This document shows positions 34,448 through 43,063 of a stretch of 64,000 nucleotides of DNA, one piece after another (positions within the stretch are counted from its first letter, which is position 1; each line of letters opens with the position of its first letter). The stretch comes from Isosphaeraceae bacterium EP7 (GTDB lineage: Bacteria; Planctomycetota; Planctomycetia; Isosphaerales; Isosphaeraceae), in assembly GCA_038400315.1 (NCBI GenBank), contig CP151667.1:2677174-2741173 (forward strand), given 5' to 3'. Made by a program: the position numbers and the translations under genes. The notes under the pieces were generated by a model. It was given only the letters and a program-made list of their open reading frames with translations. It was not told where the DNA came from and searched no databases.

Positions 34448-37245
34448 TGAATTACCCCCGCAGCCATGCCCAGCTTGACGCATTCCTCAACCTGATCATT
34501 GACTCTGAAGTCGGCCGGACCGAATCCCGCCTGTTCGGTGGTCGGATGGATGGGGGGCTGATTTGGCCTCTTGCTGCTGGTCTCAAGACTTCCACGGTCG
34601 CTAAGAAGAAGGGCGGGGGAACGTATGGGGGTTGGTTTAACCATCCCGCCGACCTGATCGCCGCTACGTCGAAGCTCAGGGGCGTCTCGACCTATGTTAT
34701 TCCCAATCCGTGTGTTCCCGATGTCGCGTTCTTGAAGGTCGGAGACAACAATTATGGTCCGGTGATTCGGGCGACGATGGACAAGCACATCCCCTATCTG
34801 CGGTGGATGTTCGTTGACTTCGACTTCACCCGACCGTCGGAGACGAGTTCGACTGATGAAGAGGTCGAGCAAGCCCTCGCGCGGCGGGATGACTTCTTAG
34901 GTGAATGGCCGATGTTGTCCGCCTCCGTGATCTCGGGATGCTCTGGAAACGGGGCTTGTGTGCTGGTGAGGCTGCCGGACCTGAAGAACGACGCGGAAGG
35001 CCGCGAGAAGACGAAGCGGATGATGGGAGCGGTTTCGCGGATCTATTCGGATGCCGTCATCAACATCGACGTCAAATGCAAAAACCCCGCCCGCCTGATG
35101 TGCCTTCCTGGCACCTTGAAATGCAAGGGCGAAAACACCCCCGAACGCCCATGGCGGCTGGCCACCATGGAGGGCAGCGAAGGCGATCCCGTACCTGTCC
35201 CCACCGACCCGGTTGAGTTCCTAGCCAAGTTGCTAGAGCGATCTCCCGAACCGCTCGTGGCCCGCAGGAATAAGTTGGCAATGGTCGGCGGCGGTGTGGT
35301 GAGCGGCTCGGCGATGCCCTCGCATTTTCCCGCTTCTCCGTCGGACGATGGGGCCGAGCCGATCTGTCCCCCGGCCAGCAAGAAGACGCTGAGACAGGCG
35401 GGCGCATACCTGAGGAAGAAATCGGGCGGCATCCAGGGAAAAAACGGCAGCGGTCCTACTTTCGATGCGGCCTGCGTGCTTCGAAAAGGCTATGCATTCA
35501 CCTTCGAAGAAGCCATGCCGATCCTCAGGCGATGGTCCGACGAGACCTGCGTTCCGACGTGGTCGGAAGATGAGCTTAAGCACAAGCTCGACAGCGCCTA
35601 CGAAAAGGAGGACGGACCCAGCGACAAGCCACGCGGCCATCTGAGACTTAGCGAGGCGTCAGCCCCTCCGGGGTCCATCGACCACCCAGTCGGGGCGGCA
35701 GACGAGGATGGGCGATTCACCATCATGCTCACGGACGACGAGCGGAAGGTCGTCGACGACTGCGAATGGATGATATCCATTGATGAGAGCATTTATCAGC
35801 AGGGAGGTCAACTCGTCCATACGTTCGTGATCCCGGGGGAGGATGCCGGAGGACGGAGACTTCGCATCACACCGGCCACCTATCCGATCATCAGGGACAA
35901 GTTGAGCGGTCACATCGAGTTCAAACAAGAGTGCGACGACAAGTGGAGAACGGTCCCGCCTCCGACGTACGCCCCGTCGTCGCTCATCGAACGCAAAACA
36001 TGGCCGAAGATCCGATACCTGAACGGAATCGTCCACTCTCCCACAATCAGACTCGATGGCACTTTGCTCTGCCAGCCCGGCTACGATGACGTCTCGAAGC
36101 TGATCTACGATACGCCCGAGAATCTGGGGCCCATCGACTGGAGATCACCCATCGCCACCGGCCCTGAGAACGCCGAGATCCTTCTCGGATTGGTAGGCGA
36201 GTTCCCGTGGCCGGACCGCCGCCACGCCGTCGCATGGCTCTCATCCGTACTAACCTTGGTCGCTCGCTACTGGATCAACGGCACCGCCCCCATGTTCGTG
36301 GCCGACGCGAATTCGAGCGGGGCGGGCAAGTCGCACCTCGCACAGATCGGCAGCCTGATCGCGAGGGGGACGCCTGCCACACTTACTTCCTATTCGGCCA
36401 ATGATGAAGAGATGAGGAAGCGAGTCACTGCACTCGCGATCGGCAGGCATTCGATGTGCCTGATGGACAACATCGATCGTCCTCTCGGTGGTGCTTCGCT
36501 GGATGCCGCACTGACCTCGCGAAACTGGTCGGACCGCATCCTTTGCAGCTCGACGATGGCGATCGACGTCCCGCTCAATATCACCTGGTTCGCAACGGGG
36601 AACAACGTGTCGATCGTGGGCGACGTGGCTAGGCGGGTCGTCTACATGCGACTGGATTCGCCCCACGATCGACCCGCCGAGCATGGGGGCTACCGCATCA
36701 AGGACATCCTCGGCCACGTGGCCGCCGAACGAGCGACGTATCTGAAAGCGGCCATCGACATCATCCGGGGCTACGTCGCCGCCGGTTCTCCCACGTTCGA
36801 TTTCAAGACCTTCGGGAGCTTCGAGCGATGGTCGACCACGGTCCGATCCGCCGTCTACTGGGCGACCGGCGTTGACCCGCTCGATACACGCACAGAACTC
36901 GCCAACCAGGACGATGGACAGATCGAGACCGAGGCATTGATCGCCAGGTGGTCGAAGCTCCCCCATGACGGGACCGGGATCAAGGTCCGCGACGCCGTCG
37001 AATTGATGAAAAGCGACAATTCCCGATTCGGAGACCTCCTGCAACTCTGCCGGGAGCTTGCCGGGTCGCAGTCCGGGGAGATTGATACGAAGCGACTCGG
37101 AATCGAGTTGAAAAAGCGGCTCGGCAAGAACGTCGCCGGGATCACGCTTCGCCGCCAGAATTACGGAGGCACGATGTTGTGGAGTACCGAATTCGCCTCG
37201 CCACAACCCGAAAGTTTAGCTTCCTGTAAAGCTGCGTATCCCTAA
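34447..37245 (+). CDS. Large primase-helicase of the integrated element
   Basis: The 932-residue protein has an N-terminal primase-polymerase-like domain: WMFVDFDFTRP (about residues 120-130) supplies the Asp-x-Asp pair and SVISGCSGNGACVLVRLPDL (about 160-180) resembles the SGxGxH block. A PriCT-like helical part follows (EEAMPILRRWSDE, WSEDELKHKLDSAYEKE, about 355-390). The C-terminal half is a superfamily 3/D5-like ATPase with Walker A in VADANSSGAGKSHLAQIG (about 617-635), Walker B-like LMDNID and a sensor-like TWFATGNN. Such fused primase-helicases drive autonomous replication of phage satellites and plasmids. A 163-bp inverted repeat lies just downstream. The His of the primase SGxGxH motif is not clear. 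Confidence 0.8.
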   Translation: MNYPRSHAQLDAFLNLIIDSEVGRTESRLFGGRMDGGLIWPLAAGLKTSTVAKKKGGGTYGGWFNHPADLIAATSKLRGVSTYVIPNPCVPDVAFLKVGDNNYGPVIRATMDKHIPYLRWMFVDFDFTRPSETSSTDEEVEQALARRDDFLGEWPMLSASVISGCSGNGACVLVRLPDLKNDAEGREKTKRMMGAVSRIYSDAVINIDVKCKNPARLMCLPGTLKCKGENTPERPWRLATMEGSEGDPVPVPTDPVEFLAKLLERSPEPLVARRNKLAMVGGGVVSGSAMPSHFPASPSDDGAEPICPPASKKTLRQAGAYLRKKSGGIQGKNGSGPTFDAACVLRKGYAFTFEEAMPILRRWSDETCVPTWSEDELKHKLDSAYEKEDGPSDKPRGHLRLSEASAPPGSIDHPVGAADEDGRFTIMLTDDERKVVDDCEWMISIDESIYQQGGQLVHTFVIPGEDAGGRRLRITPATYPIIRDKLSGHIEFKQECDDKWRTVPPPTYAPSSLIERKTWPKIRYLNGIVHSPTIRLDGTLLCQPGYDDVSKLIYDTPENLGPIDWRSPIATGPENAEILLGLVGEFPWPDRRHAVAWLSSVLTLVARYWINGTAPMFVADANSSGAGKSHLAQIGSLIARGTPATLTSYSANDEEMRKRVTALAIGRHSMCLMDNIDRPLGGASLDAALTSRNWSDRILCSSTMAIDVPLNITWFATGNNVSIVGDVARRVVYMRLDSPHDRPAEHGGYRIKDILGHVAAERATYLKAAIDIIRGYVAAGSPTFDFKTFGSFERWSTTVRSAVYWATGVDPLDTRTELANQDDGQIETEALIARWSKLPHDGTGIKVRDAVELMKSDNSRFGDLLQLCRELAGSQSGEIDTKRLGIELKKRLGKNVAGITLRRQNYGGTMLWSTEFASPQPESLASCKAAYP

Positions 37246-37271
37246 TAGTCGGGGCAGCCAACATCGGGTCA

Positions 37272-37434
37272 ATTTTAAGGACCTTTATGGACTTAAGGAG
37301 TCTCTAAAACAATACGCGGGGGAGGGGGTAGTTTTCTGATTCATACTCTCTCTCCCCGCAAACCGAAGCCATACGCTCCCCCAGGGGGAGGCATTGTTGC
37401 AGGGACACCTTAAGTCCCTAAAGGTCCTTAAAAT
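37272..37434. repeat. Long inverted repeat (27-bp arms with one mismatch, extending to about 45 bp)
   Basis: The arm at 37272-37298 (ATTTTAAGGACC, then TTTATGGACTTAAGG) is the reverse complement of 37408-37434 with one mismatch. Pairing continues inward with GTCTCT..AACAAT against GTCCCT..AACAAT, giving arms of about 45 bp. The 70-bp centre has G-rich and C-rich tracts (GCGGGGGAGGGGG and CTCTCTCTCCCCGC) and a further short hairpin CTCCCC/GGGGAG. It starts 26 bases after the primase-helicase stop. The best interpretation is the replication origin of the element; a small MITE-type transposon is the alternative. Confidence 0.85.
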
Positions 37435-37512
37435 CGATGCCCCGACTCTCCCGCTACCCCAGCGTCCAGCGTCTCCACCATCAGGTCCTTGCTTCCGAAG
37501 AGGAGCCCGACC

Positions 37513-37857
37513 ATGAACTCCGAAGAAAACCCACCCTACCGCATCATCCGATGCCGCACGTTTCCCTTCGGCTACGAGGCGTATCTCCTCGACCCGACGA
37601 GGTCGCCGCGATGCTCGCTGAAGCGGTGTCGCGCCCCTCAGGAGTTGCGATACAGCGTCGTGGGACTCGGATTCCTAGGCGATGCCGGGATCTGCGAGAA
37701 GCATCGCGAGGCATACCGGGATGGGCGAGGGTTCGATGCAATGATCCGAGACATCGTGGCCGCCGAGAATGAGGAACTCGATCGACTACAGCGGAAGCGA
37801 CTGACGAGTTCCCGCAGATCCAAGTCCGCCGCTCCCCCGACCGCCCCGACGTCCTGA
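37513..37857 (+). CDS. Hypothetical 114-residue protein with Cys/His cluster
   Basis: ATG 37513 has GAGGAG 8 bases upstream. The protein is basic, with four possible metal ligands in CSLKRC and ICEKH (residues about 35-80) and a helical charged end (ENEELDRLQRKRLTSSRRSK). It may be a small zinc-binding nucleic-acid protein. No family is recognised. It lies after the putative origin, in the same direction as the primase. Confidence 0.6.
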   Translation: MNSEENPPYRIIRCRTFPFGYEAYLLDPTRSPRCSLKRCRAPQELRYSVVGLGFLGDAGICEKHREAYRDGRGFDAMIRDIVAAENEELDRLQRKRLTSSRRSKSAAPPTAPTS

Positions 37858-37859
37858 GA

Positions 37860-38204
37860 GTGACGCAGGCAGCCGTCAGCCGAACATCCATCACGAAGCC
37901 CCGCGCACCATCCCACACAACCCTGAGCGGAGTTTCGCAACCATGGCCCGCACCACCAATGCCACCTCAACCGCCACCGCATCCACCAAGCCGATTCCCC
38001 GGCCCGCCCTCCCGGCCAACCCGTACTCGGTGGCTATCGGCGAGCACGCCCACGTCCGAAGCGGAGCAGGCCCTCATCCCGTCATGCCCGGATCGGATCG
38101 TCACGCTCTGCTCCGGGACCACCCATTGCCTGCGTGACGACGTCCAGGCGGAATGGCCGACATGCCTGGAATGCGTGAGGAGGCCGTTGAGCGTCACGCC
38201 CTGA
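37860..38204 (+). CDS. Hypothetical protein with Cys motif, start and frame uncertain
   Basis: The frame from GTG 37860 overlaps closely with the end of the preceding gene and ends with PDRIVTLCSGTTHCLRDDV and EWPTCLECVRRP, which look like a real Cys-containing C-terminus. The Pro/Ser-rich first half may not be genuine. An alternative start at ATG 37943 in another frame has a better ribosome site (GCGGAG) and would need a frame change near 38065. The function is unknown. Confidence 0.35.
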   Translation: MTQAAVSRTSITKPRAPSHTTLSGVSQPWPAPPMPPQPPPHPPSRFPGPPSRPTRTRWLSASTPTSEAEQALIPSCPDRIVTLCSGTTHCLRDDVQAEWPTCLECVRRPLSVTP

Positions 38205-38259
38205 GGTTGACGAAGTCGGCGAGCCCGAGCTTGCAGGCAAGTGGATACGGAGTAGTACC

Positions 38260-38289
38260 CCGAGTGCGTCGCTCGCCGGTCGCACTCGG
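38260..38289 (+). terminator. Hairpin after the Cys-motif gene
   Basis: CCGAGTGCG (38260-38268) pairs perfectly with CGCACTCGG (38281-38289) with a 12-base loop. There is no T run, so Rho-independent function is uncertain. It falls between two small genes read in the same direction; the stretch 38205-38480 holds nothing else I recognise. Confidence 0.45.
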
Positions 38290-38480
38290 TGGTTCGTGAA
38301 TCGAATCGCAAGGAGCCTTCTCCCTGCCTCCAGGCGTCGCCGTGAGGAACGAGAAGCGATCGAACGGCGACTGTCCTGGGCGTATCGCGGGTGCTAGCAT
38401 GTCATCGAAATCAGCCCGGCTCGTTCCCGCCGCGATCCGAGCCGCGGATATGGCCTGGCGAAACAGGGGAGACTCAGGCG

Positions 38481-38732
38481 ATGCGTAAGGTTGTCCTGTT
38501 CGGATCGTCGCTGGTCCTCGCGGTGGTGGCGATGGCATTCTTGACCGCGGGTCGCTCTACCCAGGCCCAGGCCGTTGCTCCGGGCGCTGTCGTACGCTGG
38601 GAATATTCCGTCATCAGAGGCTTCAGAGTCGAAACCTTCAACGAACTCGGCGCACAGGGCTGGGAGCTGTGCGCCGCGGGAAGCAATCTCAGTCAGTACT
38701 CCGACTACGTCTTCAAGAGGCCTAAGCGCTGA
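38481..38732 (+). CDS. Small exported protein resembling DUF4177
   Basis: The 83-residue protein starts at ATG 38481. A signal peptide (VVLFGSSLVLAVVAMAFLTAG, cleaved about residue 28) precedes a compact domain, VRWEYSVIRGFRVETFNELG followed by AQGWELCA and FKRPK, matching the DUF4177 pattern (WEY.V........LN.LGA.GWELV....FKR). It is presumably exported. Its end overlaps the end of the opposite-strand gene by 11 bases. Confidence 0.75.
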   Translation: MRKVVLFGSSLVLAVVAMAFLTAGRSTQAQAVAPGAVVRWEYSVIRGFRVETFNELGAQGWELCAAGSNLSQYSDYVFKRPKR

Positions 38733-39525
38733 CTCCCACGCTCATGGCATGCGCCCCGCCGGAGCCGCCATCAACGGCGTACGAAGGTCCCAGGTGCCAG
38801 GCAAGCTTCGCCAGTAATTTCTCCGCAGACAAGGCTCTGCGTCGCGCCAGGCGAGCCGATCGGGACGCCAGGGCCCCGCGCTTGTCGCATCGCAGGGCCG
38901 CCTCGACGTCGCGACAGGTCAAGGCGACCCTCCCCTTGAAGCCCTCGGATGACGCAGTCGCCTCTCCGGCCAGCGACTCGGCGACGTTGACCGAGGCCAC
39001 GGAGGCGAGGAACTGCTCTAGGGATGGAAGGGCAGTGTCGGCGGGGGGCATCGCGCCGGGCAACGGCGGGGGTGCCCATCGGCAGGCCTGCTCGATGGCG
39101 GCAGCCGAGGCGTCACGATCGGCCCGTGCCTCCAGATCCGACGGCACCTTTCGCGCACGCTTCCACGCGGACCGATTGTAGGAGACGTAGCCGCGGGACC
39201 TCATCACCAGGATGAATGCGGCCCGCGCCAGGCGGAGGCCCTCATCTAGCAACCTCGCGCGGGCATCGGCCTCCGCCTCCATCTCGCGGAACCCGGCCCG
39301 CCAGGCGTCACGCTCCTCGCGGATCCGCCGATCGGCTTCACGTTTCTCGGCTGCGATGCGTGCAAGAGTGTCCCTACGACTGGCCGAATGGAGGAGGTCG
39401 AGTTCGCGGATCGCCAGGCCCAAGGGACCGGAGGCCACATAGGTCCAGGCGATCCGGCCCCCGGCTTTCCGCTCGCGGTAGTAGTGCGGGATCCCGTCAA
39501 TGTTACGAATTGGCATGATTGTCAT
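38722..39525 (-). CDS. Hypothetical charged helical protein of the element
   Basis: The start was taken as ATG 39525; ATG 39516 is an alternative. The N-terminus MPIRNIDGIPHYYRERKAGG and RIAWTYVASGPLGLAIRE recur, as far as I recall, in other planctomycete hypothetical proteins. The middle (residues about 60-130) is Arg/Glu/Ala-rich and predicted helical, and the C-terminus has LARRRALSAEKLLAKLAWHL. It may bind nucleic acid. It lies downstream of the terminase-small-subunit-like gene, in the same direction. No function is assigned. Confidence 0.55.
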   Translation of the reverse strand: MTIMPIRNIDGIPHYYRERKAGGRIAWTYVASGPLGLAIRELDLLHSASRRDTLARIAAEKREADRRIREERDAWRAGFREMEAEADARARLLDEGLRLARAAFILVMRSRGYVSYNRSAWKRARKVPSDLEARADRDASAAAIEQACRWAPPPLPGAMPPADTALPSLEQFLASVASVNVAESLAGEATASSEGFKGRVALTCRDVEAALRCDKRGALASRSARLARRRALSAEKLLAKLAWHLGPSYAVDGGSGGAHAMSVGVSA

Positions 39526-39719
39526 ACCTGGCAGGTGGGGAAGTGGCCTGCGTCCCATCGTGGCGGGCGAAGGCCCTCAAGATTTCGGACGCAGGCGGGA
39601 TGCGACCGTCCCTCTCGGCCTCGGCCATTGGCACGGACCACCCAAGGTGGGAGGTGACACGACGACCGGGGCCGATTCCGCGTCGCCGGCTGATCCGCTC
39701 ACGGCCTTCCGTCGTCGTC

Positions 39720-40340
39720 TCACGAGTCGCCGCCCAGCCCTCCGTGATCCCGCGCCCAGAAGGGTAGGGAGTCGCTCAGGCTCGTCCGTCCTGCCTCGGC
39801 TTGGGCCTCGGCCTTCGCGAGCGACTCGGCAAGGCGACTCAGCACATCGGCCTGACGCTCGGGTCGGATGAATTCGGCGATGGACGCGACGAACTCGCTC
39901 AGGATCGGCCCGATCGAGGATGAGTCGGCTGGGGCATGTGCCACGCCACGCATCTCGTGCTCGTGCCGCTCGACGATGATCTGGAGTTCCAGGTCCCGAT
40001 ACCGCAGGTTGAGGAACTCCCTCGCCGCCGCGTGATTCCGGCCGCTCATCGCGAGCAGATAAAGGCTCTCCCTGACATCTTCGTTGGGGACCATCTCGGC
40101 CGCGAAGACGTCGTCGCGGAATTCGGGATCGGCGTCGAACTCCCGGCAGAAGTCGGCGGTGGGAATCATGGCTTCCTGGCAAGCCCTCACTCGCCCCTTT
40201 CCTCGGGAGAGCGCATCGAGGAGGGCCGCCTTCTGCGAGGTTGTCGGCGGCTCCGTAGCCCCGCGTCGCCGGGCGGACGGCGCGGACGTCCCTCGGATCG
40301 CCTCGTCACCTCCCGACTTCTTACTGAGCCTGCTGGCCAT
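39720..40340 (-). CDS. Terminase-small-subunit-like helix-turn-helix protein
   Basis: The 206-residue protein starts at ATG 40340, with purine-rich GGGA/GGAGGGG upstream. A basic N-terminus leads into QKAALLDALSRGKGRVRACQ and EAMIPTADFCREFDADPEFR followed by AAEMVPNEDVRESLYLLAMS and AAREFLNLRYRDLE. The pattern helix-turn-helix, 'DPEF', then a helical oligomerisation region matches phage small-terminase/phBC6A51-type proteins, which recognise packaging sites. Similarity is by inspection only, so an alternative DNA-binding role is possible. It is transcribed in the same direction as the repressor. Confidence 0.5.
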   Translation of the reverse strand: MASRLSKKSGGDEAIRGTSAPSARRRGATEPPTTSQKAALLDALSRGKGRVRACQEAMIPTADFCREFDADPEFRDDVFAAEMVPNEDVRESLYLLAMSGRNHAAAREFLNLRYRDLELQIIVERHEHEMRGVAHAPADSSSIGPILSEFVASIAEFIRPERQADVLSRLAESLAKAEAQAEAGRTSLSDSLPFWARDHGGLGGDS

Positions 40341-40610
40341 CGGATCCCGCCCCTCCGCCGCACGATCATGCCCGGGGCTGGGCGGTGCAGCTTGAAGTAT
40401 TCGCACGTTCTCCGATAAATCAATTGCTTAATTAACTGTACGATCCTCGCGGCCCCCCTGCAATCTCAAGCGTCGCCGAAGCCGTGGCCATGCGTTGGCG
40501 GGATCGGGCAATTCTGGTCTGGGGCCGTTTCGAGGGGACACACCGATTCATTCGCCGCCGCCGCCCCAATTGGGTGGTCAAGCAGACCCTATCACCTGGG
40601 ATGTCCTCGA

Positions 40611-41225
40611 TCACCCGTGCTTCTTGAACTTCTCGGGCTGACGCGAGACAGCACCGGAGCCTACCTCCAAATCCTCGACTCCGTCGCGGAAGAAACGATT
40701 CCTCGGCGGTTGCGTGGCGCCACCCGCCTGACTCACCTGGCCCGCCTCCCTGGCCCTCTGATCGGCCCGCGCATCCAGGAGGCTCTCGACGGCCTTCTCC
40801 GCCCCGAGCTGGCCCGCGAGCTTGAGGAGCACCCAGACATCGACGCCCATCGCCTCTCGGTACGCAGCGAACTTCGCGGCCTCGTCCGGCGACTGGGCCG
40901 CCACGGTCGTAGGCTCCGCCCTCGCGGCGACCCGGCTCACCGGCGTCACGACCTCGGAATCGCGATCCAGCAGCGACTCCAGGTCGATCCCCAGGACCCT
41001 GGCGGCAAAGTAGCAGGGGATCAGGCTCGGCTCCGTCGTGCCCGCGAACCAGGCGGACATGCTGGCCGTGGTGATCCGGCCGCCCATCGCCCGGATCCGC
41101 TGGACGAACTCGGTCTGTGACCACCCGCGGGCTGCCACCAGCCCCTTGAGCCGGAGCCCGACGTAGGAGTGCTCGACCTCTTTCGACGCGGGCCGTATGC
41201 GTCGCTTCTTGCCTTCGCTGCTCAT
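40611..41225 (-). CDS. XRE-family repressor of the element
   Basis: The 204-residue protein starts at ATG 41225 with GAGGCGAGG just upstream; longer starts would read intergenic sequence. Residues 15-85 form an XRE helix-turn-helix: YVGLRLKGLVAARGWSQTEF...RITTASMSAWFAGTTEPSLI and YFAARVLGIDLESLL. A longer C-terminal part is helical, with no peptidase motif. It is divergent from the protease-like gene at 41573, as expected for a master repressor controlling a switch region. In SaPI-like satellites the corresponding repressor (Stl) is relieved by a phage protein; that this applies here is inference. Confidence 0.75.
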   Translation of the reverse strand: MSSEGKKRRIRPASKEVEHSYVGLRLKGLVAARGWSQTEFVQRIRAMGGRITTASMSAWFAGTTEPSLIPCYFAARVLGIDLESLLDRDSEVVTPVSRVAARAEPTTVAAQSPDEAAKFAAYREAMGVDVWVLLKLAGQLGAEKAVESLLDARADQRAREAGQVSQAGGATQPPRNRFFRDGVEDLEVGSGAVSRQPEKFKKHG

Positions 41226-41572
41226 ACCTCGCCTCGTTGCGGTCAGGATTCGACGTGCGTACCGTCGGCTGAACACCATGGGAACTGATTTGGATAGCTG
41301 AAGCAAGGGGTCCGGCCGCGTTTTAGCCGCCCTATCCCCTCTCGGGCGGCCTAATCGCACCATCGATTGCCACCCGATTCCCGCGGTCGAATGAGCACGA
41401 GTTCGATTTCGAAAATTAGGCTTACCTTCAAGAAAAGTGGCCACGCTCACGTTTACTTCGCATTGGCAAGATGAGACACTATTCACTAATCCGAAAATTT
41501 GACGCAAATTATTCGGCTCTCTTTGGGGCGGCCCCTCACCCGACCACCCCCCACCATCGCCGGAGATGAGCC
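41226..41572. promoter_or_regulatory. Divergent control region between repressor and protease-like gene
   Basis: The 347-bp intergenic region lies between the XRE repressor (minus) and the plus-strand gene at 41573. Its right half, about 41400-41515, is markedly AT-richer than the surroundings and contains TTTGACGCAAATTATTC near 41498. I cannot define operators with confidence, but its position makes it the likely regulatory switch of the element. Confidence 0.45.
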
Positions 41573-42609
41573 GTGGCTTCAGCCCTCGACCAAATCGCCG
41601 CTCAGGCCACCTCGTCCGCCCTCCCGGCTGGGTGGTTGCCGCTGGACGATCTGCCGGAAGCCCGGCTTGGCGGCCCCGACCTCTTCGATGAGTCGGAGTA
41701 CGTCATCCGACGCGGGATCCCGATCCTCGACGTCCACCGTCACGACGACAAAGGGACCGTCGATCGCGGGCTGCTGGAGCTGATCGCGGCGAACTCGAAC
41801 GCGCGGTCGGCCCGCGGCGACTACGCCCTGATCTTCGTCGGCAACATCGACCCGGACCTCCCCGAGATGGCGCAGCCCCCCATCGTCGGCTACATCTCTG
41901 AGTTCACCGTCGGCCTGTATGACGGTCGCCCCTGCCTGCTGGCGGACTTCCACTACATGAAGGCGAAATTCGACCTGGCGATGAGCTTCCGCACCGATCC
42001 ATCGAGCGGGCCTACGGGGAACTCCCCCAGTCGAACTTCATCTCGGCCGTGGCGCTGCTGCGGTTCCGCCCCGAGCGGTCCCTGGGGCTCATGACCTACT
42101 CCCGATCCGACACCCCGACCCCCCGGACTTCCCATCAGGAGAGAACCATGACCGCAACCGCCATCCCAGACGCCGATGTCCGCCTGACCGCCCGGAACGC
42201 CAGCCTCGATTCGCAGGCGGCCAAGCTCGAAGCCCAGGCGGCGAAGCTCGCCGCGCTCAAACTCAGGATGGACCGGGACGAGCGAGGCGCCGAACTCAAG
42301 GCGATGGCCAGGCAGGGCATCAGGCTGGACGTGCCCGCGGAGCTGGCCCGATGCGAGCGGATGACGGACATCCAGTATTCGTCCCACGTGGCGTCGATCC
42401 GCAAGAACTACGCCCGCTCGCCCCAGCCCGTCGCCACCGTTCCCATTGGGTGGTCGGGGTCGCCGGCGACGATGAATGAGATCAGCCGTCAGGCGACCGA
42501 CGAGGCGAAGGGGATCTATCGCTACGCCCGCGACAACAAGATCGGGCCGGGTCGGTTCGCCGACGCCGTGGCAGGATATCGGGCCGAGCAGGCGAAGACG
42601 ATCAGCTGA
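41573..42609 (+). pseudogene. Phage prohead-protease/scaffold-like gene with a one-base deletion
   Basis: GTG 41573 has CGGAGATGAG upstream. The first frame reads YVIRRGIPILDVHRHDDKGT, an internal GDYALIFVGNIDPDLPEMAQ, then LADFHYMKAKFDLAMSF; it loses sense at about 41988. The +1 frame then continues with RSIERAYGELPQSNFISAVA and LRFRPERSLGLMTYS, followed by a scaffold-like Ala/Lys/Leu coiled coil (DSQAAKLEAQAAKLAALKLR) and a helical end, stopping at 42609. Joining the frames gives about 345 residues with the order protease-like domain, coiled-coil scaffold. That is typical of phage head genes. It appears inactivated unless translation reinitiates at ATG 42148. Confidence 0.55.
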
Positions 42610-42784
42610 CGCGGCCGGGCCGGTCGCTGCCCTGCGGATGAACCAAGGGAAGCAACCGGCCCGAACGTCTCACGCCGTCCGCCCATCAGGCGGAGACTCC
42701 GGCCCTCGCGGGCCATCGACAACCCAAAAGGGCGGCTAGCCCTGCTTGGCAAAGCAACTTGGCGATCAACCTGGAGCCGGGAAC

Positions 42785-43063
42785 ATGAGCGACGAAGAGC
42801 TGAAGGATCGACTTGAGAGGATCGAGCGGTCGTTGGCGATGCTGGTTGAGCGCGAGACGATCAAGGATTTCTACGACATCGAGGAATTCGCCCGGCTCGT
42901 CGGCAAGGCCGAGTTCACCGTGCGTGAGTGGGCCCGGCTGGGGCGGATCCACGCCGAGAAGCGGCAGTCGGGCAGGGGGGCGTATGCGGAGTGGGTGGTC
43001 AGCCATCCGGAGCTCCTCCGCTACCGGCAGCACGGCCTGCTTCCCCGGCTCGTGGGGGCGTGA
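42785..43063 (+). CDS. Excisionase-like helix-turn-helix protein
   Basis: The 92-residue protein starts at ATG 42785 (GGAGCCGGGA upstream). An N-terminal coiled coil (LKDRLERIERSLAMLVERET) is followed by a MerR/HTH_17-type winged helix: FYDIEEFARLVGKAEFTVRE, WARLGRIHAEKRQSGRGAYA and EWVVSHPEL. This is the layout of small directionality factors that sit next to integrases in planctomycete elements. Its last 65 bases overlap the opposite-strand end of the integrase gene. Confidence 0.75.
   Translation: MSDEELKDRLERIERSLAMLVERETIKDFYDIEEFARLVGKAEFTVREWARLGRIHAEKRQSGRGAYAEWVVSHPELLRYRQHGLLPRLVGA

Noticed and set aside
41980-42010. Programmed frameshift in the protease/scaffold-like gene
   Set aside because: No slippery heptamer, run or downstream structure is visible; a deletion explains it better.
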